Shown piece by piece: positions 26,945-36,027 of a DNA stretch of 64,000 nt; positions within the stretch are counted from its first letter, which is position 1; the number at the start of each line of letters is the position of its first letter. Position numbers and translations under genes: made by a program. Source of the stretch: Solimicrobium sp043758755 (GTDB taxonomy: Bacteria; Pseudomonadota; Gammaproteobacteria; Burkholderiales; Burkholderiaceae_D). The notes under the pieces were generated by a model that made no database searches, had not been told where the DNA came from, and was given only the letters and a program-made list of their open reading frames with translations. Location: the NCBI GenBank assembly GCA_043758755.1, contig JAYVMW010000038.1:17972-81971 (forward strand), written 5' to 3'.

Positions 26945-28507
26945 TTAAACTTCCCGGGTGCCTGAAACTTTCTGTAACAGAACAATCAGTGCTTCTGATT
27001 TGATTTGATGCTCCTGCCTGCCGGTATGCTGCTGCAGGTCGATCACGGTCAAATCATATCGATGTGCCAGTTGCCTGAGGTAGGCTGCAGAGTGTGCGTA
27101 ACGTGCACTTGTTTGTAAAATGTAATCGTCACTACTCCCATTACGGTCCAGATGTTCAACTGAAAAACAGAACAGACCCCGGTCACCCAATGCCTTGCCG
27201 ACACCTTGCATGAGCTGATTCAGATCACCAAGATAAACCAGCACGTCGGCCGCGGTAATCAGATCAAATTGCTCATCTGTGTGAAACAGAAAATCAGTTA
27301 TTTCCGCACAAACCAGACTGTCATACAGATTCAGCCGCGCTGCCTGATCCAGCATATTCTGCGACAGATCCACGCCAGTCAGGGTGTCGGCATGTTGGCG
27401 CAGAAACGGCGCGCACAACCCGGTACCGCAACCCAGATCAAGGCAGGCCATCGATGCGCTCGGCAGGTGCGGGCAGAGCATGGTTGAAATCTTCTCCGGA
27501 ACGGCATACTTCAATACCTGGGTCAGATGCGCATCAAAATGATCGGCGTACTGGTCAAACAATTCGCTGACATAGGCGCAGGGCGGTGCTTTCGGCACTG
27601 TTCCTGCCCCCAGCGAGGCCAGCAGAAAATCAATCTGGTTAGCCTGGGCGCCGAGTTCCCGCGCGCGCTGATAGGCAGCAATGGCCAGCTCGACTTTATT
27701 TAAATGTCTAAGCGAATTTCCCAGATACAAATAGGCGTTGGGGTAATTGGGCTGGTAGCTGGTCGCCAGTTCAAAATCCGCCACTGCATGGTCAAATTCG
27801 AGCAGTCGGTTGTAACTGATGCCCCGGTTGAAAATGGCCTGTGCAAAATCGGTTTTGATTTTGATGGCATGACTGTAGCAAACCACCGCGTCGGCATACC
27901 GGCCCAGACTGTGCAGGGTAATGCCCATTGCGTTACACGCCTGTGGGTAGGCAGGCCGGAGTTGCAATGCGTGTTCATAATGCTGCAAGGCTTGCTCAAA
28001 TTGCCCGGTCAGGTGCAGGGCCAGGCCACAGTGATAGAACGCCTCAGGATAGTCCGGCAAACAGCGTATGGCATTGCGGTAGGAATCAATCGCTTGCTGG
28101 TGGCGTCCGAGATTTTTAAAGGTATTGCCGAGATTGTTATGCGCCATCGCATAGTCTGGTTTTAACTCTATGGCTTTTTGATAACTGACCAGAGCCTGCT
28201 CGGGTTGGTGACATCCCTGGAACGCTGCGCCCAGATTGCAGAACGCACTGGCATGACTGGCATTGAATTCGGACCGGAAACCATTGATTGCAGCAGAAAT
28301 CCGTTCGACAGCTTTTTCCGGATGGCCGGTCTGTTTGGCAACGACGCCTGAAAAATGCAGGGCATCAAAGTGACCTGGATCGGCCTGCAGAATCTGTTCA
28401 TAGATACCATTTGCCTGTGCAAACTTTCCCTGTCTGTGTAACCGAACCGCTGTTTGCAATAGATCGGAAAAGAGCGCGGGCAGGGGCAATGTTGTTGAAT
28501 TGGTCAT
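26945..28507 (-). CDS. TPR-repeat protein fused to a SAM-dependent methyltransferase domain
   Basis: About 520 residues. The N-terminal two thirds is a run of about seven TPR units (for example AHNNLGNTFKNLGRHQQAIDSYRNAI and AFYHCGLALHLTGQFEQALQHYEHAL). The C-terminal ~170 residues form a class I methyltransferase with motif I SMACLDLGCGTGLCAPFL, acidic loop TGVDLSQNMLDQA, and FDLITAADVLVYLGDL. The ATG at 28507 is preferred over 28540, but neither has a strong ribosome site. Cytoplasmic; no signal peptide. TPR units may dock a protein substrate; the target is unknown. It is divergent from clpB across about 140 bases. Confidence 0.75.
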   Translation of the reverse strand: MTNSTTLPLPALFSDLLQTAVRLHRQGKFAQANGIYEQILQADPGHFDALHFSGVVAKQTGHPEKAVERISAAINGFRSEFNASHASAFCNLGAAFQGCHQPEQALVSYQKAIELKPDYAMAHNNLGNTFKNLGRHQQAIDSYRNAIRCLPDYPEAFYHCGLALHLTGQFEQALQHYEHALQLRPAYPQACNAMGITLHSLGRYADAVVCYSHAIKIKTDFAQAIFNRGISYNRLLEFDHAVADFELATSYQPNYPNAYLYLGNSLRHLNKVELAIAAYQRARELGAQANQIDFLLASLGAGTVPKAPPCAYVSELFDQYADHFDAHLTQVLKYAVPEKISTMLCPHLPSASMACLDLGCGTGLCAPFLRQHADTLTGVDLSQNMLDQAARLNLYDSLVCAEITDFLFHTDEQFDLITAADVLVYLGDLNQLMQGVGKALGDRGLFCFSVEHLDRNGSSDDYILQTSARYAHSAAYLRQLAHRYDLTVIDLQQHTGRQEHQIKSEALIVLLQKVSGTREV

Positions 28508-28594
28508 ATTGGCGGATTCAATTCCAGTCCAATCCCGCATGCTTGATGCCGATCAAACAAGTGCAGAATGAGGCGATTAAGATCATAAATAATG

Positions 28595-28622
28595 CTTGTA
28601 AATTAAAGAAATTGCCTAATGT
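28595..28622 (+). promoter_or_regulatory. Candidate heat-shock (sigma-32) promoter of clpB
   Basis: CTTGTAA at 28595-28601 differs from the sigma-32 -35 element CTTGAAA at one position; after 13 bases, CCTAATGT at 28615-28622 resembles the -10 element CCCCATNT. It lies 30 bases before the clpB ATG, which also has an AGGAGA ribosome site. Proposed from sequence and the known heat-shock control of clpB. Confidence 0.45.
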
Positions 28623-28651
28623 GAGGGAGCATCACTGTTTAGGAGAACTTC

Positions 28652-31243
28652 ATGCGCTTTGACAAACTGACTACAAAATTACAGGCGGCTCTGGCCAATG
28701 CCCAGAGTCTGGCCGTTCGCAATGACAACGCTTATATTGAGCCGCTGCACATTCTACTGGCATTGCTGGAAGATGACGACATGGCCGCCAATTCTTTATT
28801 GCAAAGGGCCGGCGTCAATGTGGCGGCCCTGACTTCCTCACTCAATACCGCAATCGGCAAAATTGCCAAGGTATCGGGCAATGCCGGTGAGGTGCAACTC
28901 AGCCGCGAGTCATCGGCCCTGTTCAATCTGGCTGAAAAGGAATCCCATCAGCGCGGCGATCAGTTTCTGGCGTCAGAGATGGTCTTGCTGGCTTTGTGCG
29001 ACGACAAATCGGACGCCGGTCAGCTGGCACGGCAACATGGACTGAAAAAAGCAGCACTTGAATCGGCGATTCAGGCAGTCAGAGGCGGTGCCAGTGTCGA
29101 CGCGCCTGAATCGGAAGATCAGCGCGAAGCGTTAAAAAAATACACTGTGGACATTACCGCGCTGGCCAGAAAAGGCAAGCTCGATCCGGTGATTGGTCGC
29201 GATGATGAAATCCGTCGCACCATTCAGATCCTGCAGCGGCGCAGCAAAAACAATCCGGTACTGATCGGCGAACCGGGCGTGGGTAAAACTGCGATTGTGG
29301 AAGGATTGGCGCAGCGCATCATTAATGGCGAAGTGCCTGACAGTCTGAAATCGAAACGGGTACTGTCACTGGATATGGCTTCGCTGCTGGCCGGTGCAAA
29401 ATATCGTGGCGAATTTGAAGAACGTCTGAAATCGGTGCTGAAGGAAATTGCGCTTGATGAAGGCCAGACTATTGTCTTCATCGATGAATTGCACACCATG
29501 GTGGGTGCGGGCAAGGCTGAAGGCGCGATAGATGCCGGCAACATGCTCAAACCGGCATTGGCACGTGGTGAGTTGCACTGCGTGGGTGCGACTACGCTGG
29601 ACGAGTACCGGAAATACGTTGAAAAAGACGCGGCACTGGAACGACGCTTTCAAAAAGTGCTGGTCGATGAACCGAGTGTGGAAGATACCATCGCGATTTT
29701 GCGCGGCTTGCAGGAAAAGTATGAGGTACATCACGGCGTTGATATTACCGACCCGGCCATTATCGCCGCGGCCGAGTTGTCACATCGGTATATCACGGAC
29801 CGTTTTTTGCCGGACAAGGCAATCGACCTGATTGACGAAGCAGCGTCAAAAATCAAGATTGAAATTGATTCTCGCCCGGAAGTGATGGATAAACTGGATC
29901 GTCGCACCATTCAGCTCAAGATTGAGCGCGAAGCGATCAAAAAGGAAAAGGACGAGGGGTCGATCAAACGCCTGGCACTGCTCAACGAAGAAATAGTCAA
30001 GCTGGAACGTGAATACGCTGATCTGGAAGAAATCTGGAAGGCCGAAAAAGCGTCGGTACAGGGCAGCACGCATATCAAGGAAGAAATCGAGAAAATCCGT
30101 CTGCAGATGGAAGAAGCGCGGCGCAAGGGTGACTGGCAAACCATGTCGGAACTGCAGTATGGAAAACTGCCGGAGCTGGAAGCCAGACAGAAACAGGCCG
30201 ACAAGAGTGATGAAGCGGACAAAGATGGCAGCAAGCCGGCCAAAATGCGGCTGTTGCGCACGCAGGTGGGTGCAGAGGAAATTGCCGAAGTGGTGTCACG
30301 CGCCACCGGCATTCCTGTTTCACGCATGATGACCGGTGAAAAAGAAAAACTGATTCATATGGAAGCACGCCTGCATCAGCGCCTGGTTGGACAGGATGAA
30401 GCGGTTGTGGCGGTATCCGACGCAATCCGTCGCTCTCGTGCCGGCTTGAGTGATACTACCCGTCCGTATGGTTCATTCTTGTTTCTTGGACCGACCGGTG
30501 TGGGTAAAACCGAATTGTGCAAGGCGCTCGCAGGATTCCTGTTTGACAGCGAAGATGCCCTGATCCGGATCGATATGAGCGAGTTCATGGAGAAGCATTC
30601 CGTGTCGCGACTGATCGGTGCGCCACCCGGTTATGTCGGTTATGAAGAGGGTGGTTATCTGACTGAAGCCGTGCGCCGCAAGCCGTATTCGGTGATTCTG
30701 CTCGATGAGGTGGAAAAGGCGCATCACGATGTCTTTAACGTGTTGCTGCAGGTGCTCGATGATGGTCGCATGACCGACGGGCAGGGCCGCACCGTGGATT
30801 TTAAAAATACCGTGATCGTCATGACGTCCAATCTGGGTTCACATCGGATTCAGGCCATGGAAGAAACCGAGCCGTCAGTTGTCAAAATGGCGGTAATGGC
30901 AGAAGTGCGTGAGCATTTCCGGCCCGAATTCATTAACCGTATTGATGAAATCGTGGTGTTCCATGCCCTCGATGCAAAAAATATTGGTGCCATTGCCAAA
31001 CTGCAGCTCAATATTCTGCAGGGTCGGCTGGCCAAACTGGAAATCGGTTTGCATATCAGTGACGAGGCCTTGAGCAAAATTGCCGAAGCCGGTTTTGATC
31101 CGGTGTATGGCGCGCGGCCATTAAAACGGGCCATTCAGCAGTTGATCGAAAATCCATTGTCAAAACTGATACTGGAAGGGCGCTATGCTCCCAAACAGGA
31201 AGTCAGGGTTGTGGTCAAGGGCGGGCAAATGGTTTTTGAGTGA
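28652..31243 (+). CDS. clpB: Disaggregase chaperone ClpB
   Basis: Hexameric AAA+ disaggregase working with DnaK, 863 residues (E. coli 857). Domains in order: Clp-N (1-145), AAA-1 with Walker A GEPGVGKTAIVEGLAQRI and Walker B TIVFIDELHTMVGAG, the coiled-coil M-domain (about 400-530, rich in Glu/Lys/Arg), and AAA-2 with GPTGVGKTELCKALA and VILLDEVEKAH, ending in the D2-small domain (FDPVYGARPLKRAIQQLIENPL). The start is confirmed by AGGAGA at 28640-28645 and the family N-terminus MRFDKLTTK. A hairpin follows the gene. Confidence 0.98.
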   Translation: MRFDKLTTKLQAALANAQSLAVRNDNAYIEPLHILLALLEDDDMAANSLLQRAGVNVAALTSSLNTAIGKIAKVSGNAGEVQLSRESSALFNLAEKESHQRGDQFLASEMVLLALCDDKSDAGQLARQHGLKKAALESAIQAVRGGASVDAPESEDQREALKKYTVDITALARKGKLDPVIGRDDEIRRTIQILQRRSKNNPVLIGEPGVGKTAIVEGLAQRIINGEVPDSLKSKRVLSLDMASLLAGAKYRGEFEERLKSVLKEIALDEGQTIVFIDELHTMVGAGKAEGAIDAGNMLKPALARGELHCVGATTLDEYRKYVEKDAALERRFQKVLVDEPSVEDTIAILRGLQEKYEVHHGVDITDPAIIAAAELSHRYITDRFLPDKAIDLIDEAASKIKIEIDSRPEVMDKLDRRTIQLKIEREAIKKEKDEGSIKRLALLNEEIVKLEREYADLEEIWKAEKASVQGSTHIKEEIEKIRLQMEEARRKGDWQTMSELQYGKLPELEARQKQADKSDEADKDGSKPAKMRLLRTQVGAEEIAEVVSRATGIPVSRMMTGEKEKLIHMEARLHQRLVGQDEAVVAVSDAIRRSRAGLSDTTRPYGSFLFLGPTGVGKTELCKALAGFLFDSEDALIRIDMSEFMEKHSVSRLIGAPPGYVGYEEGGYLTEAVRRKPYSVILLDEVEKAHHDVFNVLLQVLDDGRMTDGQGRTVDFKNTVIVMTSNLGSHRIQAMEETEPSVVKMAVMAEVREHFRPEFINRIDEIVVFHALDAKNIGAIAKLQLNILQGRLAKLEIGLHISDEALSKIAEAGFDPVYGARPLKRAIQQLIENPLSKLILEGRYAPKQEVRVVVKGGQMVFE

Positions 31244-31255
31244 CCTGCTGCGCCT

Positions 31256-31286
31256 GAAGGGTGGATGCGTGCGGCATCCGCCCTTC
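31256..31286 (+). terminator. Terminator-like hairpin after clpB
   Basis: GAAGGG and GGATGC pair with GCATCC and CCCTTC, with single mismatched bases between the two stem halves and a 5-base loop, starting 12 bases after the clpB stop. The following sequence is only moderately T-rich, so termination strength is uncertain. Confidence 0.6.
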
Positions 31287-31394
31287 ATTCAAAGCTTTTA
31301 TAACGAATATCATTTTCCCTCGCTTGTTCAATATCAAAGTCCTGACTGGGTTAGTTTGCTACAGTCGCTGCAACTTTGACTTATAGAACTCACT

Positions 31395-32543
31395 ATGTTG
31401 CTCACTTCATCATTTCCGTTACTGAATTTAAAGGGTAAAAGCCTGTTGCCAATCGTACAGGGCGGCATGGGTGTTGGCATTTCTGCACATCGTCTGGCCG
31501 GCACCGTGGCCAGTTTTGGTGCCGTTGGTACTATTTCCAGTGTTGATCTGCGCCGCCATCATGCCGACCTGATGGAACAGACCGGCAAATCGCGCGATCG
31601 TGAAAAAATCAATCTGGCCAATCTGGTGGCGCTGGATCGCGAGATCAAACTGGCACAGCAGTTGGCTAAAGGCAGTGGCATGCTGGCCGTCAATGTAATG
31701 AAAGCGGTTTCCGAATACGCATCCTATGTCCGTCAGGCCTGTGCCAGCGGTATCGATGCAGTGGTAGTCGGTGCGGGACTGCCTCTGGATCTGCCTGAAA
31801 TTACAATAGATTTCCCCAAGGTAGCTTTGATTCCGATTTTATCGGATGCACGCGGTATTGCTCTGGTCTTGAAAAAATGGATGCGCAAGAATCGGCTTCC
31901 AGACGCCATCGTGATTGAAAATCCGAGCTACGCAGCCGGTCATCTGGGTGCTGCGCGCCCGGAAGAAGTCCATGCCCCCCATTTTGCTTTTTCAACCGTA
32001 CTCGAAAATACCCTGCAATTATTCAAGGATTTGCAGATTGAGTCGGAACGGATTCCGTTAATCGTTGCCGGTGGTGTGAATCAGCATCAGCAGGCTGCAA
32101 CGCTGTTCTCGCAGGGCGCCTCCGCCATGCAGCTTGGCACTGCCTTTGCAGTCACCGAAGAAGGTGATGCAGATATCAAATTCAAACAGGTTCTGGCCCA
32201 GGCCCGTCCGGAGGATATCGTTACTTTCATGAGCGTGGCCGGTTTGCCTGCACGTGCAGTGAAAACACCATGGCTGATGAATTACCTGGACAAAGAAGGC
32301 AAAATGCAGGGCAAGGCCAAAGTTCAGGAGTGTACTGTCGGTTTTGACTGTCTGCAGCAATGTGGTCTGAGAGACGGCAACCCCAAGGCCGGGCAATTCT
32401 GTATCGATACCCGACTGGGTTTTGCACTGGAAGGCGATCAAAAACGCGGCTTGTTCTTCAGAGGTTCTGAACCTTTGCCATTTGGGAACGCGATCCGTCC
32501 GGTTAAGGACTTGATCAATCTTATTTTGAATGGACGAAGCTAA
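31395..32543 (+). CDS. Nitronate monooxygenase family flavoprotein
   Basis: A 382-residue FMN-dependent TIM-barrel protein of the nitronate monooxygenase / 2-nitropropane dioxygenase family: LLPIVQGGMGVGISAHRLAGTVASFGAVGTIS at the N-terminus, AVVVGAGLPLDLP, IPLIVAGGVNQHQQAATLFSQGASAMQLGTAF (phosphate-binding region). The catalytic-type His lies in NPSYAAGHLGAA. A C-terminal Cys-rich stretch (ECTVGFDCLQQCGLRDG) is a feature of one NMO subclass found in Gram-negatives. Single gene after clpB. Detoxification of propionate 3-nitronate is the known activity of the family; substrate here is not proven. Confidence 0.82.
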   Translation: MLLTSSFPLLNLKGKSLLPIVQGGMGVGISAHRLAGTVASFGAVGTISSVDLRRHHADLMEQTGKSRDREKINLANLVALDREIKLAQQLAKGSGMLAVNVMKAVSEYASYVRQACASGIDAVVVGAGLPLDLPEITIDFPKVALIPILSDARGIALVLKKWMRKNRLPDAIVIENPSYAAGHLGAARPEEVHAPHFAFSTVLENTLQLFKDLQIESERIPLIVAGGVNQHQQAATLFSQGASAMQLGTAFAVTEEGDADIKFKQVLAQARPEDIVTFMSVAGLPARAVKTPWLMNYLDKEGKMQGKAKVQECTVGFDCLQQCGLRDGNPKAGQFCIDTRLGFALEGDQKRGLFFRGSEPLPFGNAIRPVKDLINLILNGRS

Positions 32544-32554
32544 AGTCATCAATT

Positions 32555-32579
32555 GCAGTAAAACCGAATTTCTTACTGC
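32555..32579. terminator. Possible shared terminator between convergent genes
   Basis: GCAGTAA pairs with TTACTGC across an 11-base loop between the convergent nitronate monooxygenase and smpB genes; flanking AATT/AGTT extends the stem weakly. There is no strong T-run in either direction, so it is only a candidate. Confidence 0.35.
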
Positions 32580-32591
32580 AGTTGCTTGTAT

Positions 32592-33041
32592 TTAGCGCCG
32601 GTGAATTTTCATTATCTGCTGCTGCTCACGTTGCCAGTCGCGGTTTTTTTCTGTCTCACGTTTATCGTACTGCTTTTTGCCTTTGGCCAGACCGATCTGC
32701 AGTTTGATTCGGCCACCTTTAAAATGCATGTTGAGTGGAACCAGTGTGTAACCGGACCGCTCAACTTTTCCGATCAGTTTGTTGATCTCAGACTTGTTCA
32801 ACAGCAGTTTTCTGGTGCGCAGTGCTTCCGGACTGATATGGGTCGATGCGGTCGCCAGTGCGCCGATGTGCACCCCAAATAAAAAAATCTCACCCTGCTT
32901 GACGATCACGTAGCCTTCCTTAAGCTGAACCCGGCCGGCGCGGATCGCCTTGACTTCCCACCCCTCCAAAACAACACCGGCTTCAAATTGTTCTTCGATA
33001 AAATAATCGTGAAAGGCTTTTTTATTATCAGCAATGCTCAT
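32592..33041 (-). CDS. smpB: SsrA-binding protein SmpB
   Basis: The tmRNA partner for ribosome rescue, 149 residues. Family motifs: KKAFHDYFIEEQFEAGVVLEGWEVKAIRAGRVQLKEGYV at the N-terminus, PEALRTRKLLLNKSEINKLIGKVERSGYTLVPLNMHF in the middle, and a basic C-terminal tail (KGKKQYDKRETEKNRDW) that enters the mRNA channel. It is divergent from ratA, a common arrangement in proteobacteria. The tmRNA gene itself is not in the window. Confidence 0.97.
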   Translation of the reverse strand: MSIADNKKAFHDYFIEEQFEAGVVLEGWEVKAIRAGRVQLKEGYVIVKQGEIFLFGVHIGALATASTHISPEALRTRKLLLNKSEINKLIGKVERSGYTLVPLNMHFKGGRIKLQIGLAKGKKQYDKRETEKNRDWQREQQQIMKIHRR

Positions 33042-33110
33042 ATCAACTAAGTCAGGTAGAATTTCGGATCAGGGAAAAACCTGCTCCACAAACAAATGGT
33101 TAAAAAAAAT

Positions 33111-33545
33111 ATGGCAGTAGTACAAAAATCGATACTGGTCGGATATAGCGTTGAACAAATGTTTAAATTGGTCGATGCCGTGGAAGAGTATCCCCAATTC
33201 ATGCCCTGGTGCGGCGGCGTCGAAGTTCACGAACGAAAAGAAACTGGTCTGTTGTCCACCCTGCATATCAATTTTCATGGTGTGCAGCAGAGCTTCACCA
33301 CTGAAAACACCAATTCCGCGCCGAGCCTGATGACAATGAAATTGATTTCAGGGCCATTCAAACAGCTGGAAGGAACCTGGGTATTTAAACCTTTGCGCGA
33401 CAATGCCTGTAAAGTTGAATTCGATTTGCACTACGAATTTTCAAGCAAGATTCTAGAGCATTTGATCGGTCCTGTGTTCAGTAAAATTGCCAACAGCTTT
33501 GTTGACGCATTCTGTCATCGTGCCGAAAGTGTCTATGGCAAGTAA
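33111..33545 (+). CDS. ratA: RatA-type START/coenzyme Q-binding family protein
   Basis: A 144-residue protein of the Coq10/SRPBCC fold, called RatA toxin or UPF0083 in E. coli, where it can block 70S ribosome formation; homologues bind ubiquinone in respiration. Recognised from SVEQMFKLVDAVEEYPQFMPWCGG, IDFH-like LSTLHINFHGVQQSFTTENT and EHLIGPVFSKIANSFVDAFCHRAE. I choose ATG 33111 (MAVVQKS), matching homologues; an ATG at 33096 is also in frame and neither has a clear ribosome site. It overlaps rnfH by 11 bases. Confidence 0.85.
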   Translation: MAVVQKSILVGYSVEQMFKLVDAVEEYPQFMPWCGGVEVHERKETGLLSTLHINFHGVQQSFTTENTNSAPSLMTMKLISGPFKQLEGTWVFKPLRDNACKVEFDLHYEFSSKILEHLIGPVFSKIANSFVDAFCHRAESVYGK

Positions 33546-33828
33546 AACCTTGATTGCCGTACAGGTTTGTCATATCACACCACAGAAACAGTTTTTGCGA
33601 ACTGTACAGGTCGAGCAGGGCGGTACTGTTCAACTGGCCATCGAAGTCAGCGGGCTGATGGATGAATTTCCCGGAATGACTCTGACCAATATCAAGACGG
33701 GCATTTATTCAAAGCTGAAAAGTCTGGATACGGTGCTTAATCAACACGACAGGGTAGAAATTTATCGCCCTTTGCTGGTGGAACCGATGGTCGCACGACG
33801 AGCCAGAGCGAATAAAAAAGCCGGCTAA
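33535..33828 (+). CDS. rnfH: RnfH family ubiquitin-like-fold protein
   Basis: A 97-residue protein of the RnfH (UPF0125) family with a beta-grasp fold, seen from LIAVQVCHITPQKQFLRTVQVEQGGTVQLAIEVSG, the conserved FPGMTLTNIKTGIYSKLKSLDTVL, and the ending DRVEIYRPLLVEPMVARRARA. Always paired with ratA in many proteobacteria; function unknown. ATG 33535 is chosen because it gives the family N-terminus; the frame is open upstream within ratA. Its stop overlaps by four bases the stop of the convergent DUF4124 gene. Confidence 0.88.
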   Translation: MASKTLIAVQVCHITPQKQFLRTVQVEQGGTVQLAIEVSGLMDEFPGMTLTNIKTGIYSKLKSLDTVLNQHDRVEIYRPLLVEPMVARRARANKKAG

Positions 33829-34325
33829 TTGCCGCAGTCGAGCAAATTCTGATTTACCGTCGAAATTTCTTGCTTACGTTTTTCAGCCGTCATGAGAGTG
33901 CTTGTACCATTGGCGTCAGTCAGTGCAAATTGCTGACCCGAAACCAGACTTTGTTGGTATTCACGCATTCTTCGGCAGTTTTCTGCTTTGGCTGCCGTAT
34001 TTTTTGCCTCTTCAGAGGCCTTTTTCTCCTTGGCAGCCAGTTCATCGCGACGTTTTTTGTACGCAGCTTCTTTTTCAGCGATTGATTCGGGTTGTTTTGG
34101 TTTCTTGGCCTGATCAGCATCGGTATCCGGTTCGGAAACTACGCTGTCCAGGGTCAATCCCGGGGATTTCAAAATTTTATTCTGGGGCACGTTTGGCGGC
34201 GGCGGTTGGTCTGAAAACTGTTTGGAACCTTTGTCATCGAGCCACACGTACTGAGCCAGCGCTGCAGTACTGACTGTAAATAATGTAGCCAAAACCAGAG
34301 TCGTACGTAATATTAATGTTTTCAT
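33825..34325 (-). CDS. DUF4124-containing exported protein
   Basis: A 166-residue protein with a Sec signal peptide (LRTTLVLATLFTVSTAALAQ) followed by the DUF4124 domain (YVWLDDKGSKQFSDQPPPPNVPQNKIL) and a long charged, probably helical region with DELAAKEKKASEEAKNTAAKAENCRRM. Small DUF4124 proteins are common in beta- and gammaproteobacteria, in the periplasm, with unknown function. The start at 34325 gives the signal peptide; the frame is open to 34382. Separated from guaB by about 200 bases, divergently. Confidence 0.8.
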   Translation of the reverse strand: MKTLILRTTLVLATLFTVSTAALAQYVWLDDKGSKQFSDQPPPPNVPQNKILKSPGLTLDSVVSEPDTDADQAKKPKQPESIAEKEAAYKKRRDELAAKEKKASEEAKNTAAKAENCRRMREYQQSLVSGQQFALTDANGTSTLMTAEKRKQEISTVNQNLLDCGN

Positions 34326-34493
34326 ATTGTTCACTAAATAGATTGCTGCATGTTTATAAGATCTGAAGTTGGATTTCGACATGCTTTGTCGAATATGTCA
34401 ATTAAGATCCTTCTCTGCAGTGGATATCCTTGAGATTTCTAAAAAAAATTCTAAAATTCTTCAAAGAAACAAGTCGATAAGTGTGGTTTTCTG

Positions 34494-34499
34494 TATAAT
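34494..34499 (+). promoter_or_regulatory. Likely -10 element of the guaB promoter
   Basis: A consensus TATAAT preceded directly by TG lies 26 bases before the guaB ATG. No good -35 hexamer is evident at 16-18 bases upstream. The long A-rich stretch at 34439-34475 may act as an UP element. Proposed from sequence only. Confidence 0.4.
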
Positions 34500-34525
34500 T
34501 CGGTTTTGCGCCTATAGGAAATACT

Positions 34526-35983
34526 ATGCGTCTCCTCCAAAAAGCACTGACCTTCGACGATGTGCTACTAGTTCCAGCCTTTTCTGACATCCTCCCAAAA
34601 GAGACTTCACTGACGACCCGTTTAACGCGGAACATCACGTTAAAAATCCCTTTGCTGTCCGCGGCAATGGACACCGTGACTGAAGCGCGCCTTGCCATTG
34701 CCATGGCTCAAGAGGGCGGAATCGGCATCATTCATAAAAATCTGACTCCAAAAGAACAGGCCAGCGAAGTTTCAAAAGTAAAACGGTTCGAGTCCGGCGT
34801 ACTGCGTGATCCGATCACCATCCCACCAGACATGACCATCCGCGATGTGCTGGCACTGTCGCAGCTGCATGGTATCAGCGGCTTTCCGGTGGTTGAAGGC
34901 AAAGTCGTCATCGGTATTATTACCAATCGTGATTTACGTTTTGAGCGTGAACTTGATGCCAAAGTACGCGACAAAATGACCCCGCGCGAAAAATTGGTGT
35001 ACGTCGATGAAAATGCCGATGTAATCGAAGCAAAGCGTCTGATGAACAAGCACCGCCTGGAGCGCGTTCTGGTGGTGAATTCCGGATTTGAACTCAAGGG
35101 TCTGATCACCGTCAAAGACATACAGAAATCAACTGAACATCCTGATGCCTGCAAAGATTCGCAGGGTAAATTGCGGGTAGGTGCCGCCGTTGGTGTTGGT
35201 CCGGATAATGATGAACGGGTTGATCTGCTGGTCAAGGCCGGTGTCGATGTGATTGTCGTTGATACAGCGCACGGACACTCCAAAGGGGTGCTGGAACGGA
35301 TCCGCTGGATCAAGACCCATTACCCTCAGGTGGATGTCATCGGCGGCAATATCGCCACTGCTGCTGCTGCACTGGCCATGGTTGAATATGGCGCCGACGG
35401 TGTCAAAGTGGGCATAGGTCCCGGTTCGATTTGTACAACGCGCATTGTTGCCGGAGTCGGCGTGCCGCAAATCACCGCAATTTCGAATGTGGCGAATGCC
35501 TTGAAAGGTACTGGCGTTCCATGTATCGCCGACGGTGGCGTGCGTTATTCCGGTGACGTTTCCAAGGCATTGGCCGCAGGCGCTTCAACCGTGATGATGG
35601 GCTCTCTGTTTGCCGGTACTGAAGAAGCACCTGGTGAAGTTATTCTGTACCAGGGCCGCAGCTATAAATCCTACCGTGGTATGGGCAGTATTGGTGCCAT
35701 GGCGGCAGGCTCGGCCGACCGCTATTTCCAGGAAGATTCCAGTGCCGAAAAAATGGTGCCGGAAGGAATCGAGGGACGGGTTGCCTACAAGGGCAGCGTG
35801 CTGGCAATTTTGTTTCAGCTGGTTGGCGGCGTAAAACAATCCATGGGTTACTGTGGTTGCGCGACGATAGACGATCTGCACAATAAGGCTGAATTTGTTG
35901 AAATTACGTCAGCCGGCATGCGCGAATCTCACGTGCATGATGTTCAGATCACCAAAGAAGCGCCTAATTACCGTTCTGAATAA
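34526..35983 (+). CDS. guaB: Inosine-5'-monophosphate dehydrogenase GuaB
   Basis: Oxidises IMP to XMP with NAD, the first committed step of GMP synthesis. 485 residues: TIM barrel interrupted by two CBS domains (about residues 95-205, including MTIRDVLALSQLHGISGFPVVEG and MTPREKLVYVDENADV). Active-site Cys lies in GIGPGSICTTRIVAGVGVPQ, with the phosphate-binding IADGGVRYSGDVSKALAAGASTVMMGS and the flap GYCGCATIDDL. First of three same-strand genes, guaB, a GGDEF gene and guaA. Confidence 0.98.
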   Translation: MRLLQKALTFDDVLLVPAFSDILPKETSLTTRLTRNITLKIPLLSAAMDTVTEARLAIAMAQEGGIGIIHKNLTPKEQASEVSKVKRFESGVLRDPITIPPDMTIRDVLALSQLHGISGFPVVEGKVVIGIITNRDLRFERELDAKVRDKMTPREKLVYVDENADVIEAKRLMNKHRLERVLVVNSGFELKGLITVKDIQKSTEHPDACKDSQGKLRVGAAVGVGPDNDERVDLLVKAGVDVIVVDTAHGHSKGVLERIRWIKTHYPQVDVIGGNIATAAAALAMVEYGADGVKVGIGPGSICTTRIVAGVGVPQITAISNVANALKGTGVPCIADGGVRYSGDVSKALAAGASTVMMGSLFAGTEEAPGEVILYQGRSYKSYRGMGSIGAMAAGSADRYFQEDSSAEKMVPEGIEGRVAYKGSVLAILFQLVGGVKQSMGYCGCATIDDLHNKAEFVEITSAGMRESHVHDVQITKEAPNYRSE

Positions 35984-36027
35984 GTTATTTAAAGCACTCA
36001 GGTTCAGTTAAACAATTCGGAGAGTTC

